This document shows, piece by piece, positions 38,635 to 47,939 of a stretch of 64,000 nucleotides of DNA. Source of the DNA: Streptomyces sp. CB02366 (GTDB taxonomy: Bacteria; Actinomycetota; Actinomycetes; Streptomycetales; Streptomycetaceae); NCBI RefSeq assembly GCF_001905905.1, contig NZ_LIVT01000001.1, positions 975,952 to 1,039,951 on the forward strand, in the 5' to 3' direction. How positions within the stretch are numbered: position 1 is the first letter of the stretch; the number at the start of each line of letters is the position of its first letter. The translations under genes and the position numbers were made by a program. Under the pieces are notes generated by a model that did no database searches, was not told the DNA's origin, and saw only the letters and a program-made list of their open reading frames with translations.

Positions 38635-38717
38635 ACCTTCCCGACGGGGAGACGGGGGGACGCGGCCGAGGCGACGCCGAGGGGGAGTCGTCGCGGTCGC
38701 GGCAGGGGGGAATGTGT

Positions 38718-38753
38718 GAGGGGCCCGGGACGGGGGAAACGTCCGGGCCCCTC
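38718..38753 (+). terminator. Hairpin terminator after afsS
   Basis: GAGGGGCCCGGGACG pairs with CGTCCGGGCCCCTC with one bulged base and a 7-nt loop. Confidence 0.7.
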
Positions 38754-38921
38754 CCGCATGTCCGGGGCCGGGCCGCCGTCACCCCGCCCGGCGGAGCCGC
38801 AGGGGCCTCTCCCCCGGCCCCCAGGCCGGCGCCGAGCCTGCGCAGCGTGAGCGCCTCCGGTCCTCCGCCCCCTCCGCCCTCTTCGCTTCACTCCTCTCGC
38901 GGCTCGCGGCTCGCGGCTCGC

Positions 38922-39446
38922 TCAGAGCGCCACCGCGGTCACTTCGCAGCGCTTGACCCGGGAGACCTTGCCGGGGCTCTCCATCCGCACGGTGAGGGTG
39001 CGCACCTCTCCGCCGTCGAGGTTCGCGGTGGTCTCGGCGGTGTCCACGGTCCGGCCCATCGCGTCGATGAACCGCACGTCGATCTCGTACGCCTGCGAAC
39101 CCGGCTCGTTCGCCCGCAGCTCGACCAGCGACGAGGGGACCGCCCTGCGCTTGCCCTTGCGGGGGACGGCGCAGCGGATCACGCGCACGACGGGGGCGTC
39201 GGAGGCGGTGGGCGTCGGGGTTCCGTAGGAGGAGCCGGAGGACGAGGAGCCGGAGGACGAGGAGTCGTCGTAGTCGTCGTAGTCCGTGTCGCGGTAGCCG
39301 TTGTTGCTCTTCTTGGAGCTGGAGCAGCCGCCGCCCGAACTGCCGCTCTTGCCGCTCCTGCTCTTGCCGGCGGAGGTCGAGAACCCGGTGAGCGCGAGCA
39401 CCACCACGACCAGAACCGCCGCGAGCTTCATCTGTCGCCGCATCAT
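38922..39446 (-). CDS. Secreted protein with Ser-rich linker, unknown function
   Basis: 174 aa. A signal peptide (KLAAVLVVVVLALTGFSTSAG) leads to a Gly/Ser-rich stretch, a Tyr/Asp-rich segment (YRDTDYDDYDD), a Ser-rich linker and a compact domain of about 80 residues with two Cys (IRCAVP, KRCEVTAV) that could form a disulfide and a FxLD-like beta fold. The ATG at 39446 is directly followed by a second ATG. I do not recognise the family. Confidence 0.75.
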   Translation of the reverse strand: MMRRQMKLAAVLVVVVLALTGFSTSAGKSRSGKSGSSGGGCSSSKKSNNGYRDTDYDDYDDSSSSGSSSSGSSYGTPTPTASDAPVVRVIRCAVPRKGKRRAVPSSLVELRANEPGSQAYEIDVRFIDAMGRTVDTAETTANLDGGEVRTLTVRMESPGKVSRVKRCEVTAVAL

Positions 39447-39653
39447 GAATGCAGCCCCCCTTGTCGGACGTCGTTGGCACGGGCCGCGCCGCCGGGGCGC
39501 GTCGCCCCCCTCAGCATGCCGTGCGCGGCCCCCTGTCTAGGTCATGACCCTGTCACGATCCCGTCCTGGTCCGCGTGGCGGGGGTGATCGTCCGGGCGTA
39601 GCGTCGGCCGCGGAGGCCCGTGCACACGCCGGACGACGCCCTGGAGGCCGACG

Positions 39654-40334
39654 ATGATCCGCAACGTCCTCGGCTCCGCCGTCGCCCTGGCCGGAGCCGC
39701 CTCCGCCGTGCTGAGCCCGTTCCGCGCCTGGTACGGCGGCCGGGCCGGGCGCGACTACCGGGTGCGGGACCTCTTCGAAGGGATCACCCCCGCGGGGTCG
39801 GGCGTGCTGGTCTCGATCCTGCTGCCGTTCCTGGCGGCCGCGGCGCTGGTGGTCCTGGGGGTGGTGCTCCGCTCGCGGGCCGTGGTCGCGTTCGCCGGTC
39901 TCGTGGTGCTGGGCTTCACCGTGCTGTGGATGGTCCGTCAGGGACAGGCGTCGGGGTCGCTGGTGGTGGCCGGGGACGGGTCGGGGCTCCGGACGGGGGT
40001 GGCGAACGCGCTGGCGGGCGGGGCGCTGATGCTGATCGGGGCGTTGCTGACGAGGGGCCGGCGGAGCGGACGGGGGCGGAGGCCGGCGCGGGAGCGGGAG
40101 CCGGCGGAGCCGTTCGCCGCGCCGCCTCCGGACCGGGTGGACACCTGGCCGCCGACGCGGGAGCCGGGGATGTCCGTGCAGACGTCGCCGTGGCCGGAGC
40201 CGGAGGTGGACCCCTACACGGGGCCCGATCCGCACGACCCCCGTACGCGGCCGTGTCCGCGGGCGCCGCACCCGGAGGACGACCCCCGGGATCCGGTGCA
40301 CCCGCCCCACCCGCCGCCGCCCCCGCGGGGCTGA
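39654..40334 (+). CDS. Membrane protein of unknown function with Pro-rich tail
   Basis: 226 aa. Three to four transmembrane helices lie in the first 135 residues, followed by a cytoplasmic tail rich in Arg, then Pro, Asp and His. It sits convergent to afsK and downstream of the afsS region, where S. coelicolor also has a small membrane-protein gene. Ends 78 bp from the afsK stop. Confidence 0.75.
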   Translation: MIRNVLGSAVALAGAASAVLSPFRAWYGGRAGRDYRVRDLFEGITPAGSGVLVSILLPFLAAAALVVLGVVLRSRAVVAFAGLVVLGFTVLWMVRQGQASGSLVVAGDGSGLRTGVANALAGGALMLIGALLTRGRRSGRGRRPAREREPAEPFAAPPPDRVDTWPPTREPGMSVQTSPWPEPEVDPYTGPDPHDPRTRPCPRAPHPEDDPRDPVHPPHPPPPPRG

Positions 40335-40412
40335 CGTCCGCCCGCCTCGTCGGGCCTCCGGCCGCGGTCGGCGGACGGAGTCACCCGGGCCCGTCCGGCG
40401 ACAGGGGGCGGC

Positions 40413-42860
40413 TCAGGTCCGCGCCCTGTTCCCGGTGCCCGTACCCTTCAGCGCGTCGAGCGCGTACACGCAGCGGTCCTTGCTGCACGCGTACACGACG
40501 CCCGCCTGGGCCACCGGCGACCCCGTGATCTCCCCGCCCGTCGCGAGCTTCCAGCGGAGCTGGCCGCCCGCCGCGTCCAGGGTGTACAGCACGTGGTCCG
40601 CCGAGCCGAAGTGGACCCGGCCGTCCGCCACCACCGGCGCGCCCACCACGTCGCCGCCGGCGGCGAAGCGCCACTTGGGGGTGCCGGTGACCGCGTCCAG
40701 GGTGTACAGCGCGCTGCCGCTGCCCACGTGCACGTTGCCCACCGCCACCAGCACCGGTTCGATGGAGGAACGGGCCTCCGTGGCAATCCGCCAGCGGTCC
40801 TTGCCGGTCGTCGCGTCCAGCGCGTACACCGTGCCGAGGTAGTCCGCGAGGTACACCCCGCCGCCGGTCACCGCCGGGCCCGGCGCGAACGCGGGCGGCG
40901 ACAGGAAGACCGCCGGGGCCTCGAAGTGCCAGCGCACCCGCCCGGAGCCGGTCTCCACCGCCAGCACCCGGGTGCCCGCGGCGATGTAGACGTAGCCGTC
41001 GGGGGCGGGGGTGACCCGGACCGGGACGCCGCCGCAGGAGGCCGCGTCCCCGATGGGGTACGACCAGCGCTCGATGCCCGTACGGGCGTCCAGCGCGCGC
41101 AGCCGGGCGTCCTGCCAGACGTACACCGTGCCGTCGTGGATGACCGGCCCGGCCTCCGCCGTCTCGAAGTCGCTCTGCGCCCCGGTGACTTCCCACAGCT
41201 TGTCGCCGTTGGACGCCTCCCAGCCCTGGACGCCGCCGCCCCGGGTCGCGGTCAGGACGGTGCCCCGGTCGGCCTTGAGCGCGTACACCCAGGCGTCGGT
41301 CGGCAGACGCCACTGCTCGGCGCCGCTCGCCGCGTCCAGCGCGTACAGCGAGGGGCCGTCCGAGGCGTGGATGCGACCGCCCTCGACGGCCATCGCCCAG
41401 GCCACGTCCCGGGTCTTGAACTGGCGCCGCCCGTTGCCCACGTCCAGCGCGTGGACCTCGAAGGACGTCACGTAGAGCAGATCGCCGGAGACGACGGGCG
41501 TGCCCCACACGTCGTTGGACATACGGAACCGCCAGGGCCGCCAGCGGTCCGGGACCGGGGCCGCGCCGTCCGGGGCGGTCCCGGGGGCCGGGACCGGGGC
41601 GGTGGCGGCGGCGGCGGCGGTGGGGCCGGTGGCGGGCGAGGAACCGTTCACTCCGGCGGGGGCGCGGACCCAGCCGGTCGCGGCGGCCGGGTGCGCGGCG
41701 GCGGCCCCGCGCACATCGCCCGCGCGCGGCCCGGGGCCGATCGGCACCTTCGCCCCGGCCAGCCGGACGGGCCCGCCGTCGGACACGGCGGAGGGGGCCG
41801 CGGCGGAGGCCGGGCCGGGTGCGGCGGCCAGGGGCGAGGGCGAGGCCAGCGGGGAGGTCGAGCGCAGGTCGGCCCCACTGCGCCAGTCGGTCTCCCGCCC
41901 CGGGGCCCCGGGCGGCCGCCTCGGGGGCGGCGGGGGCGAGGCCGGGGCGGGCGGCGCGGTCCGCCCGCCGCCCCGGCGCGTCTCGATCATCGCGGTGGCC
42001 CGGGACGGCAGCCAGGCCGAGGCCGTCCCGCTGTCGTCCCCGCCGGAGGCGAAGAGGTGCGGGGCGAGCTGGGCCTGGAGGTCGGCGGGGCTCGGCCGGC
42101 GGGTGGCGTCCATCTGCATGCAGGACTCGATCAGCGGCCGCAGGTCGTCGGGCAGCCCCTCCAGGTCGGGGCCCTCGCGCAGCAGCATGAACACCGTCTC
42201 GACCGGGTTGGCCCCGTGGAAGGGGGCGTGTCCGGTGGCGGCGAAGACGAGCGTGGAGCCCAGCGAGAAGACGTCGCTGGCGCCGGTGACGCTGCGGGAG
42301 TCCCGGGCCTGCTCGGGCGACATGTACGCGGGGGTGCCCACGGCGACGTTCGTCATGGTCAGCCGGGTGTTGGAGACGCCGGACGCGATGCCGAAGTCGA
42401 TCACCCGGGGCCCGTCCTCGACGACGAGGACGTTGGACGGCTTCAGGTCCCGGTGGACGAGGCCCGCCGCGTGGATGGACTGGAGGGCCTCCGCGATGCC
42501 GGCGGCCAGCCAGCGCACGGCCTGGGTCGGCATGGGCCCGCACTCGTTCACTATCTCCTCGAGCGAGGGCGCCGGCACATAGGCGGTGGCGAGCCAGGGG
42601 ACGGCGGCGCGCGGGTCGGCGTCGACCACGGCGGCGGTGTAGAAGCCGCTGATCGCGCGGGCGGCCTCGACCTCGCGGGTGAAGCGGACCCGGAAGAGCT
42701 GGTCCTCGGCGAGTTCGGTCCGCACCGTCTTGATCGCCACGCGCCGGCCGGACGCCGAGCGCGCGAGATAGACCAGCCCCATGCCGCCGGCCCCGAGCCG
42801 TCCCAGCACCTCGAACGGGCCGATCCGTCTCGGGTCGTGCTGCGTCAGCTGCTCCACCAC
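40413..42860 (-). CDS. afsK: AfsK, Ser/Thr protein kinase with PQQ-type propeller
   Basis: 815 aa (799 in S. coelicolor). The kinase domain is about residues 14-270 with GAGGMG (23-28), K44, HRDLKPSN (136-143) and DFG (155-157). T168 in the activation loop ([11 protein letters not shown]) matches the autophosphorylation site reported for S. coelicolor AfsK, which supports the GTG start at 42860. A Pro/Ala-rich linker leads to a series of PQQ-like beta-propeller repeats (YALDAxxG) filling about 430-815. It phosphorylates AfsR. GGAGG precedes the start. Confidence 0.95.
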   Translation of the reverse strand: MVEQLTQHDPRRIGPFEVLGRLGAGGMGLVYLARSASGRRVAIKTVRTELAEDQLFRVRFTREVEAARAISGFYTAAVVDADPRAAVPWLATAYVPAPSLEEIVNECGPMPTQAVRWLAAGIAEALQSIHAAGLVHRDLKPSNVLVVEDGPRVIDFGIASGVSNTRLTMTNVAVGTPAYMSPEQARDSRSVTGASDVFSLGSTLVFAATGHAPFHGANPVETVFMLLREGPDLEGLPDDLRPLIESCMQMDATRRPSPADLQAQLAPHLFASGGDDSGTASAWLPSRATAMIETRRGGGRTAPPAPASPPPPPRRPPGAPGRETDWRSGADLRSTSPLASPSPLAAAPGPASAAAPSAVSDGGPVRLAGAKVPIGPGPRAGDVRGAAAAHPAAATGWVRAPAGVNGSSPATGPTAAAAATAPVPAPGTAPDGAAPVPDRWRPWRFRMSNDVWGTPVVSGDLLYVTSFEVHALDVGNGRRQFKTRDVAWAMAVEGGRIHASDGPSLYALDAASGAEQWRLPTDAWVYALKADRGTVLTATRGGGVQGWEASNGDKLWEVTGAQSDFETAEAGPVIHDGTVYVWQDARLRALDARTGIERWSYPIGDAASCGGVPVRVTPAPDGYVYIAAGTRVLAVETGSGRVRWHFEAPAVFLSPPAFAPGPAVTGGGVYLADYLGTVYALDATTGKDRWRIATEARSSIEPVLVAVGNVHVGSGSALYTLDAVTGTPKWRFAAGGDVVGAPVVADGRVHFGSADHVLYTLDAAGGQLRWKLATGGEITGSPVAQAGVVYACSKDRCVYALDALKGTGTGNRART

Positions 42861-43262
42861 TTGCCTGCCACCTCCCCGTAACGGACCTCGGCGACGAAGT
42901 CCGCGAATTACCGCCGGTCGAATCCCGCCCTGTTCAGCGCGCCCCCGTGCAGGGTCTCACCACTGGGCATCGCCTGGCGGTACGCACCCCGATTCTTCCT
43001 GGCCCGGCCCCCGGTTGCGAACCCGGGGGCGGAACGGGGTGTCCCAGGTCACTCCCTCCCGTATCCCCGCACACCGGGCCCCTCACGGTCGGTCACCGGT
43101 GCGGTCCGTCGCCCACCGGGCCCCTCACGGTCGGTCACCGGTGCGGTCCGTCGCCCACCGGGCCCCTCACGGGGGGCCGCCGGGCTCCTCACGGCCGCGC
43201 ACCGGGCCCTTCACGCCGGTCGCCGCGCTCCTCGCGGCCGGGTCACGGGTGCGGTCCGTCGC
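42861..43262. other. Intergenic region upstream of afsK with tandem repeats
   Basis: No gene is supported. The right half is filled by 42-bp repeats that run up to the stop of the VOC gene. The left half should hold the afsK promoter, but I find no clear hexamers. Confidence 0.5.
43072..43172. repeat. 42-bp tandem repeat, 2.4 exact copies
   Basis: Copies begin at 43072, 43114 and 43156 (CACCGGGCCCCTCACGG...). The first two are identical; the third matches for 17 bp and then degenerates. Related fragments (GTGCGGTCCGTCG) recur up to 43262. Confidence 0.9.
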
Positions 43263-44072
43263 TCAGGGGAGCAGTTCCCGGGGCCGCAGGACGGCGAAGA
43301 CGGCGCCCTGGTCGTCGTGGAGGACGGCCGTCCGGCCGTAGGGGGTGTCGCCGGGCGGCTGGGCGATCCGGCCGCCCAGCCGTACGGCGAGTTCGGCGGC
43401 GGCGTCGCAGTCGGCGACGGCGAAGTGGACGAGGAAGTGGCTGGGCAGCTCGGCGGGGACCGCGTCCGTGATGACGCCGCGTCCGCCGACCGCGGTGTCC
43501 GGGCCCGGTTCGGCGCCCCGGGGGGACCACATCCGGAAGTCGGCCGGCGCCTCCGCCTCGTCGGAGACGTCGTGGCCCGCCTCGTCCAGGTCGGTGCCGC
43601 GGAAGCCGAAGACCTCCTCGTAGAAGGGGTCCACCCGGTCCGGCTGCCGGGTGTGGACCTCGGTCCAGCAGAAGGAGCCGGGTTCGTTCCGCTTCTCGAA
43701 GCCCTCGCGCTCCTCCGGCTGCCAGAGGCCGAAGACCGCGCCACCGGGGTCGGCGGCCTGGGCCGTGACACCGGCGCGCCCCGCCCGTACCGGGTCGGTG
43801 ATGATCCGGCCGCCGTGCTCGCGGATCGCGGCGACGGTGGCCCGGATGTCGTCGGTGGTGAAGTGGACGCCCCAGGCCGTGGGCATCCGGCCGTCCTTCT
43901 TGGCGGCGAGCCCGGCGACCAGGCGGCCGTCGCTCAGCGCGTCCGCGAAGGGCATGCCGTCGTCCGCCCGGAAGGTCCAGCCGAACAGCCCCCCGTAGAA
44001 GCGCTTGCCCGCTTCGAGGTCGGGGAGCTGCACGTCCGCCCAGCACGGCGCGGAATGCGCGAATGCGGCCAT
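43263..44072 (-). CDS. VOC family protein, two glyoxalase-fold domains
   Basis: 269 aa, a tandem of two vicinal-oxygen-chelate domains (about 8-118 and 130-265). Each begins with a (CW)xDVQLPD/(CW)TEVHT-type strand and ends in a GAVFG(L/V)-type strand. Such two-domain proteins often bind hydrophobic ligands or give resistance; here the function is unknown. GGAAGGA precedes the ATG. Confidence 0.85.
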   Translation of the reverse strand: MAAFAHSAPCWADVQLPDLEAGKRFYGGLFGWTFRADDGMPFADALSDGRLVAGLAAKKDGRMPTAWGVHFTTDDIRATVAAIREHGGRIITDPVRAGRAGVTAQAADPGGAVFGLWQPEEREGFEKRNEPGSFCWTEVHTRQPDRVDPFYEEVFGFRGTDLDEAGHDVSDEAEAPADFRMWSPRGAEPGPDTAVGGRGVITDAVPAELPSHFLVHFAVADCDAAAELAVRLGGRIAQPPGDTPYGRTAVLHDDQGAVFAVLRPRELLP

Positions 44073-44195
44073 GGGACCGGATCCTTCCGTAGCGGAGGCG
44101 CGGTGACGCCCGTCACCGTCAACGTAGCGTCACCCCCGGTCACGCGCGCCCCGAACGCACCCATAGGGAACATGTGCCCGGTCGGTGAGGGGCGC

Positions 44196-44251
44196 GTCCA
44201 CTCCGTGGACGGAAGTTGTCCACCGATGTTATCCACAGGCTGTTGATAACA
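44196..44251. promoter_or_regulatory. DnaA-box-like cluster overlapping an inverted repeat
   Basis: TTGTCCACC (44216-44224) and TTATCCACA (44229-44237) each match the Streptomyces DnaA box TTGTCCACA at 8 of 9 bases. GTCCAC-N3-GTGGAC (44196-44210) and the reverse box TTATCAACA (44241-44249) flank them. The same bases form ATGTTATC-N11-GATAACAT (44226-44252), which could be a TetR operator. Confidence 0.5.
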
Positions 44252-44477
44252 TTTACCTACAGCGACACTCCGCTCCTCCGGGCGGCGCCGCCCCGCTCCG
44301 GAGAGGCCCCGCGGCCCCCGTCGAGTCCCGTTCCCGGCCCCGTCGAGGCCCGTTCCCAACCCCTCGCCCGCGTGGCCGAAAATCGCCGCTTCTCGCCCCG
44401 CGCACCCGGCAGACCCCGCTGATCCTGCGGCGTTCCCCATTTGCAGTCGGCCGAATCGCGCTCCCGACACCCGTCGG

Positions 44478-44483
44478 TAAGCT
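44478..44483 (+). promoter_or_regulatory. Candidate -10 for leaderless TetR-family mRNA
   Basis: TAAGCT stands 6 nt before the ATG at 44490. No -35 is obvious. Confidence 0.4.
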
Positions 44484-44489
44484 GACGGC

Positions 44490-45137
44490 ATGACAGGACA
44501 AGTACGCACCGTCGACGGCCGTGTGGCCGGCCGACGCGGTCAGGCGACGCGGCAGAAGTTGCTCGACTGCCTCAGCGAGATGCTCAGCTCCTCGCCGTAC
44601 CGGGACGTCAAAGTCATCGACGTCGCCCGGAAGGCCGGGACTTCACCCGCGACTTTCTACCAGTACTTCCCCGATGTGGAGGGCGCCGTCCTCGAAATCG
44701 CCGAAGAGGTCGCCAAGGAGGGGGCCGGGCTGACCGAACTGGTCGCCGGACGCTCGTGGGTCGGCAAGGCCGGCTGGGCGACCTCCGAGCAACTCGTCGA
44801 GGGATTCCTCGACTTCTGGCGGAACAACGACGCGATCCTCCGCGTGATCGACCTCGGCGCGGCCGAGGGGGACAAGCGGTTCTACAAGATCCGCATGAAG
44901 ATCCTGAACTCGGTCACCAACTCCCTCACGGATTCCGTGAAGGAGCTCCAGAGCAAGGGCAAGGTCGACAAGGACGTCAGTCCGGCGGCGATGGCGGGCT
45001 CCCTGGTGGCGATGCTGGCCGCGGTCGCCTCGCACCAGAAGGGTTTCACCACCTGGGGCGTGAAGCAGGCCGAACTGCGCCCGAACCTGGCGCTCTTGGT
45101 CCACCTCGGCATCACCGGCAAGAAGCCGACGAAGTAG
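44490..45137 (+). CDS. TetR family transcriptional regulator
   Basis: 215 aa. The N-terminal helix-turn-helix is clear (QATRQKLLDCLSEML...VIDVARKAGTSPATFYQYF, about 18-65). The C-terminal ligand domain contains DFWRNNDAILRVIDLGAAEGD. The promoter is probably leaderless. It is divergent from the VOC gene, which may be its target through the dyad near 44226-44252. Confidence 0.92.
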   Translation: MTGQVRTVDGRVAGRRGQATRQKLLDCLSEMLSSSPYRDVKVIDVARKAGTSPATFYQYFPDVEGAVLEIAEEVAKEGAGLTELVAGRSWVGKAGWATSEQLVEGFLDFWRNNDAILRVIDLGAAEGDKRFYKIRMKILNSVTNSLTDSVKELQSKGKVDKDVSPAAMAGSLVAMLAAVASHQKGFTTWGVKQAELRPNLALLVHLGITGKKPTK

Positions 45138-45241
45138 GCGCGCCGGGGCGCGGGGCCCCTCGGTCCCGTACGCCCCGGCTGCCGGGCGGGCGCCCGCCCA
45201 CCCGGACGGCCACGCCGCCGCTCCGTCCACGTCCTGTCTCT

Positions 45242-45287
45242 CCGACGGCGGGCCGCCCGCGCTTCCCGGCGGGCGGCCCGCCGTCGG
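45242..45287. terminator. Hairpin terminator after the TetR gene
   Basis: 19 perfect pairs (CCGACGGCGGGCCGCCCGC and complement) with an 8-nt loop. The rest of 45138-45419 has no gene. Confidence 0.8.
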
Positions 45288-45419
45288 CGTACCCGGACGA
45301 TGTTCCGCCGGAGGGCCGTCCGCGCCCCCGCCCCACGGTCCGACCACGGCGACCGCGCCGCGCCGTGTCCCGCCGCGCCACGCATCGGGGCACGGGGCCG
45401 CGTACGGTCCAATGGCCCC

Positions 45420-46118
45420 ATGAGCGACCACGCCGAACACCCCTCCCCCGCCGCGGCCTTCCCGGACCTGCTGCACGCCCAGCGCGTGTGGGACACGGAA
45501 CTGCCGGACTTCGATCCGGCGACCGCGCCGCCCGCTCCGCTGCCGCTCTTCCACTCCTGGTTCGCCGGGGCCGTGGCGGCGGGGCAGACGGAGCCGCACG
45601 CGATGTCCCTGGCGACGGCGGACGCCGAGGGCCTGCCCGACGTCCGCACGCTGCTCCTGCACGACGCGGACGAGCGGGGCTTCCACTTCGCCACCCACGC
45701 CACCAGCGCCAAGGGCCGCCAGCTCGCCGCCCGCCCGTACGCCGCCCTCGGCTTCTACTGGCCCGCCCAGGGCCGTCAGGTGCGGGTCCGGGGCCCGGTC
45801 GTGCGCTGCACCCCCGCCGAGAGCCACGCCGATCTGCACGCCCGGTCCACCGGGGCGCTCGCCGCGGCGCTGACCGGGGCGCAGAGCGAGGTGGCCGGCT
45901 CGGTGGCGGAGCTGCACCGGGCGGCGGACGCGGCCTGGGAGCGGGCGGCGGCGGAGCCGGACACGGAGGCCCCGACCTGGACCCGGTACGTGGTCGAGCC
46001 GGCCCGGGTCGAGTTCTTCCAGGGCGACGCCCGCCGCCGCCACATCCGGCTGCGGTACCGCCGTGCCGAGGGCGGGGCGGGGGCCGGAGGCTGGACCCGC
46101 GAACTGCTCTGGCCCTGA
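45420..46118 (+). CDS. Pyridoxal 5'-phosphate synthase (PdxH)-like flavin oxidase
   Basis: 232 aa. Split-barrel FMN-binding fold: MSLATADAEGLPDVRTLLLHDADERGFHFATHATSAKG covers the core strands. The C-terminal segment with FFQGDARRRHIRLRYRR and WTRELLWP matches the PdxH C-terminal dimerisation region that binds PLP/PNP. Oxidation of pyridoxamine or pyridoxine phosphate is likely; a PhzG-like role is possible. A TACGGT hexamer stands 11 nt before the ATG. Confidence 0.82.
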   Translation: MSDHAEHPSPAAAFPDLLHAQRVWDTELPDFDPATAPPAPLPLFHSWFAGAVAAGQTEPHAMSLATADAEGLPDVRTLLLHDADERGFHFATHATSAKGRQLAARPYAALGFYWPAQGRQVRVRGPVVRCTPAESHADLHARSTGALAAALTGAQSEVAGSVAELHRAADAAWERAAAEPDTEAPTWTRYVVEPARVEFFQGDARRRHIRLRYRRAEGGAGAGGWTRELLWP

Positions 46119-46262
46119 CCGGTACGGAGAGCGCGTCCGCCCGGCCCCCGCCGCCCCCGCGGACCGCCGCTCGCACGTCCCCGGCCGCCGCCCCGCACCA
46201 CCTCGTGATCAATTCGCAATCGATTTCCCTCTTGACCGAGACCCATCAACAGAGCGGACGAT

Positions 46263-46268
46263 TACGCT
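46263..46268 (+). promoter_or_regulatory. Candidate -10 for leaderless monooxygenase mRNA
   Basis: TACGCT stands 7 nt before the ATG at 46276. TTGACC at 46232 is too far away to be its -35. Confidence 0.4.
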
Positions 46269-46275
46269 CCGAACC

Positions 46276-47481
46276 ATGCCCAACAGCCCCTCCTCCGCAG
46301 GCAGTCGTGCCGTCGCCGTCACCGACCGCACGGACGACCGCCCCGTCTACGTCGTCGGCGGCGGCCCCGGGGGCCTCGCCGCCGCCGCCACGCTGCGCGC
46401 CCGGGGCGTACGGGCGGTGGTGCTGGAGAAGACGGACCGGGTCGGCGCGTCCTGGCGCGGCCACTACGACCGGCTGCGCCTGCACACCACCCGCCGCTGG
46501 TCGTCGCTGCCGGGGCTGAAGATGCCGCGCGGGTTCGGGCGCTGGGTGGGCCGGGACGACGTGGTGCGGTACCTGGAGAAGTACACCGAGCACCACGAGC
46601 TGGAAGTGGTGACCGGCGTCGAGGTGACCCGCATCGACCCGGCGCCCGACGGTTCCGGCGACTGGCGGCTCACCGCGACGGGCGGCCGGGTCCTGCTCGG
46701 CCGCGCGGTCGTCGTCGCCACCGGGTTCAACCACACCCCGCGCGTCCCCGACTGGCCGGGCCGCGACGCGTACACGGGCGAGCTGCTGCACGCGGCGCAC
46801 TACCGCGGCCCCGCCCCGTACGCGGACCGGGACGTCCTCGTCGTCGGCGTCGGCAACACGGGCGCGGAGATCGCGGCCGACCTGGCGGAGGGCGGGGCCG
46901 CGCGGGTACGGATCGCGGTGCGCACCGCCCCGCACATCGTGCGCCGTTCCACCGCGGGCTGGCCGGCCCAGGCCACCGGCATCCTGGTCCGCCGCCTGCC
47001 GGTACGGCTCGTGGACCGCGCGGCGGCCGTGGTGTCCCGGATCTCCGTGCCCGACCTGTCCGCCCACGGCCTCCCGCGCCCCGACGGCGGCCTGGCCTCC
47101 CGCGCCCGCCAGGGGGCGATCCCGGTCCAGGACGTGGGGCTGATCGACGCGGTGCGGTCCGGCCGGGTGGTCCCGGTGGCGGCGGTCGCCTCGTTCGACG
47201 GGGACACGGTGGTCCTGGCGGACGGGGCCCGGCTCACCCCGGACGCCGTCATCGCCGCCACCGGCTACGACCGGGCGCTGGAGCCGCTGCTCGGCCACCT
47301 CGGCGTCCTGGACGGGCGGGGCCGCCCGGTCGCCCGCGGGGGCCGGTCGCCGAAGTCGGCCCCCGGCCTGTACTTCACCGGGTTCACCAATCCGATCAGC
47401 GGGATGCTCCGCGAAATGGCCCGGGACGCCGGGAAGATCGCCCGGCGGATCGCCAGGAAGGAGGCACGGGCGGCGCGTTGA
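46276..47481 (+). CDS. Flavin-containing monooxygenase-like NAD(P)/FAD oxidoreductase
   Basis: 401 aa. FAD motif GGGPGGLAAA near residue 28, a second Rossmann motif GVGNTGAEIA near 194, and VVVATGFNHTPRVP between them. The FMO/Baeyer-Villiger fingerprint is absent in strict form, so it fits the CzcO/YpdA-type group. The C-terminus GLYFTGFTNPISGMLREM is typical. The substrate is unknown. No ribosome site is visible, consistent with a leaderless start. Confidence 0.85.
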   Translation: MPNSPSSAGSRAVAVTDRTDDRPVYVVGGGPGGLAAAATLRARGVRAVVLEKTDRVGASWRGHYDRLRLHTTRRWSSLPGLKMPRGFGRWVGRDDVVRYLEKYTEHHELEVVTGVEVTRIDPAPDGSGDWRLTATGGRVLLGRAVVVATGFNHTPRVPDWPGRDAYTGELLHAAHYRGPAPYADRDVLVVGVGNTGAEIAADLAEGGAARVRIAVRTAPHIVRRSTAGWPAQATGILVRRLPVRLVDRAAAVVSRISVPDLSAHGLPRPDGGLASRARQGAIPVQDVGLIDAVRSGRVVPVAAVASFDGDTVVLADGARLTPDAVIAATGYDRALEPLLGHLGVLDGRGRPVARGGRSPKSAPGLYFTGFTNPISGMLREMARDAGKIARRIARKEARAAR

Positions 47482-47549
47482 CCCCGCGCCCCGCCGCCGT
47501 GCGCCCGATGCTGGAGACCTGTACCGCGACCACCGCACAGGAGTCGACG

Positions 47550-47897
47550 ATGACCGTTCGCCGTGTCGTGCCCAACCTCCGGACGGAGGCGGTCGAGGAG
47601 AACCGGGACTTCTACGGCCTGCTCGGCTTCGAGGAGGTCATGAACCTCGGCTGGATCACCACGCTCGCCCCGCCGTCGAGCCCCCGGGACCAGGTCAGCC
47701 TCATGACCCGCGACCTGACCGGCCCGGTCGTCCCCGACCTGAGCGTCGAGGTGGACGACGTGGACGCGGTGTACGCGGTCGTACGGGAGAGCGGCGCGGA
47801 GATCGTCCACCCGCTCCAGGACGAGGAGTGGGGGGTACGGCGGTTCTTCGTGCGGGATCCGGACGGCCGGGTGGTCAACGTGCTGAGCCACCGCTGA
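47550..47897 (+). CDS. VOC family (glyoxalase/bleomycin-resistance-like) protein
   Basis: 115 aa, a single vicinal-oxygen-chelate domain: FYGLLGFEEVMNLGWITTL in the first half and VRRFFVRDPDGRVVNVLSH at the end, with Glu/His at possible metal positions. GGAG precedes the ATG. It lies 68 bp after the monooxygenase and may be co-transcribed. Confidence 0.85.
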   Translation: MTVRRVVPNLRTEAVEENRDFYGLLGFEEVMNLGWITTLAPPSSPRDQVSLMTRDLTGPVVPDLSVEVDDVDAVYAVVRESGAEIVHPLQDEEWGVRRFFVRDPDGRVVNVLSHR

Positions 47898-47939
47898 AGG
47901 AGCCCCCCGCCCGGATGTGACGCCCGTCACCTCCCGGGA

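Larger units (their letters stand above)
44073..44489. other. Divergent intergenic region with DnaA-box-like cluster
   Basis: About 420 bp between the VOC gene and the tetR-type gene. The left half has a cluster of DnaA-like nonamers and a dyad (see 44196-44251). The right half is GC-rich with nothing recognisable except a -10-like TAAGCT next to the TetR start. Confidence 0.5.

Noticed and set aside
43072-43172. CRISPR-like array
   Set aside because: The units are directly adjacent with no spacers; it is a plain tandem repeat, and no cas genes are present.
44196-44252. Replication origin
   Set aside because: Only a few DnaA-like boxes, no dnaA or dnaN nearby, and Streptomyces oriC has many more boxes.
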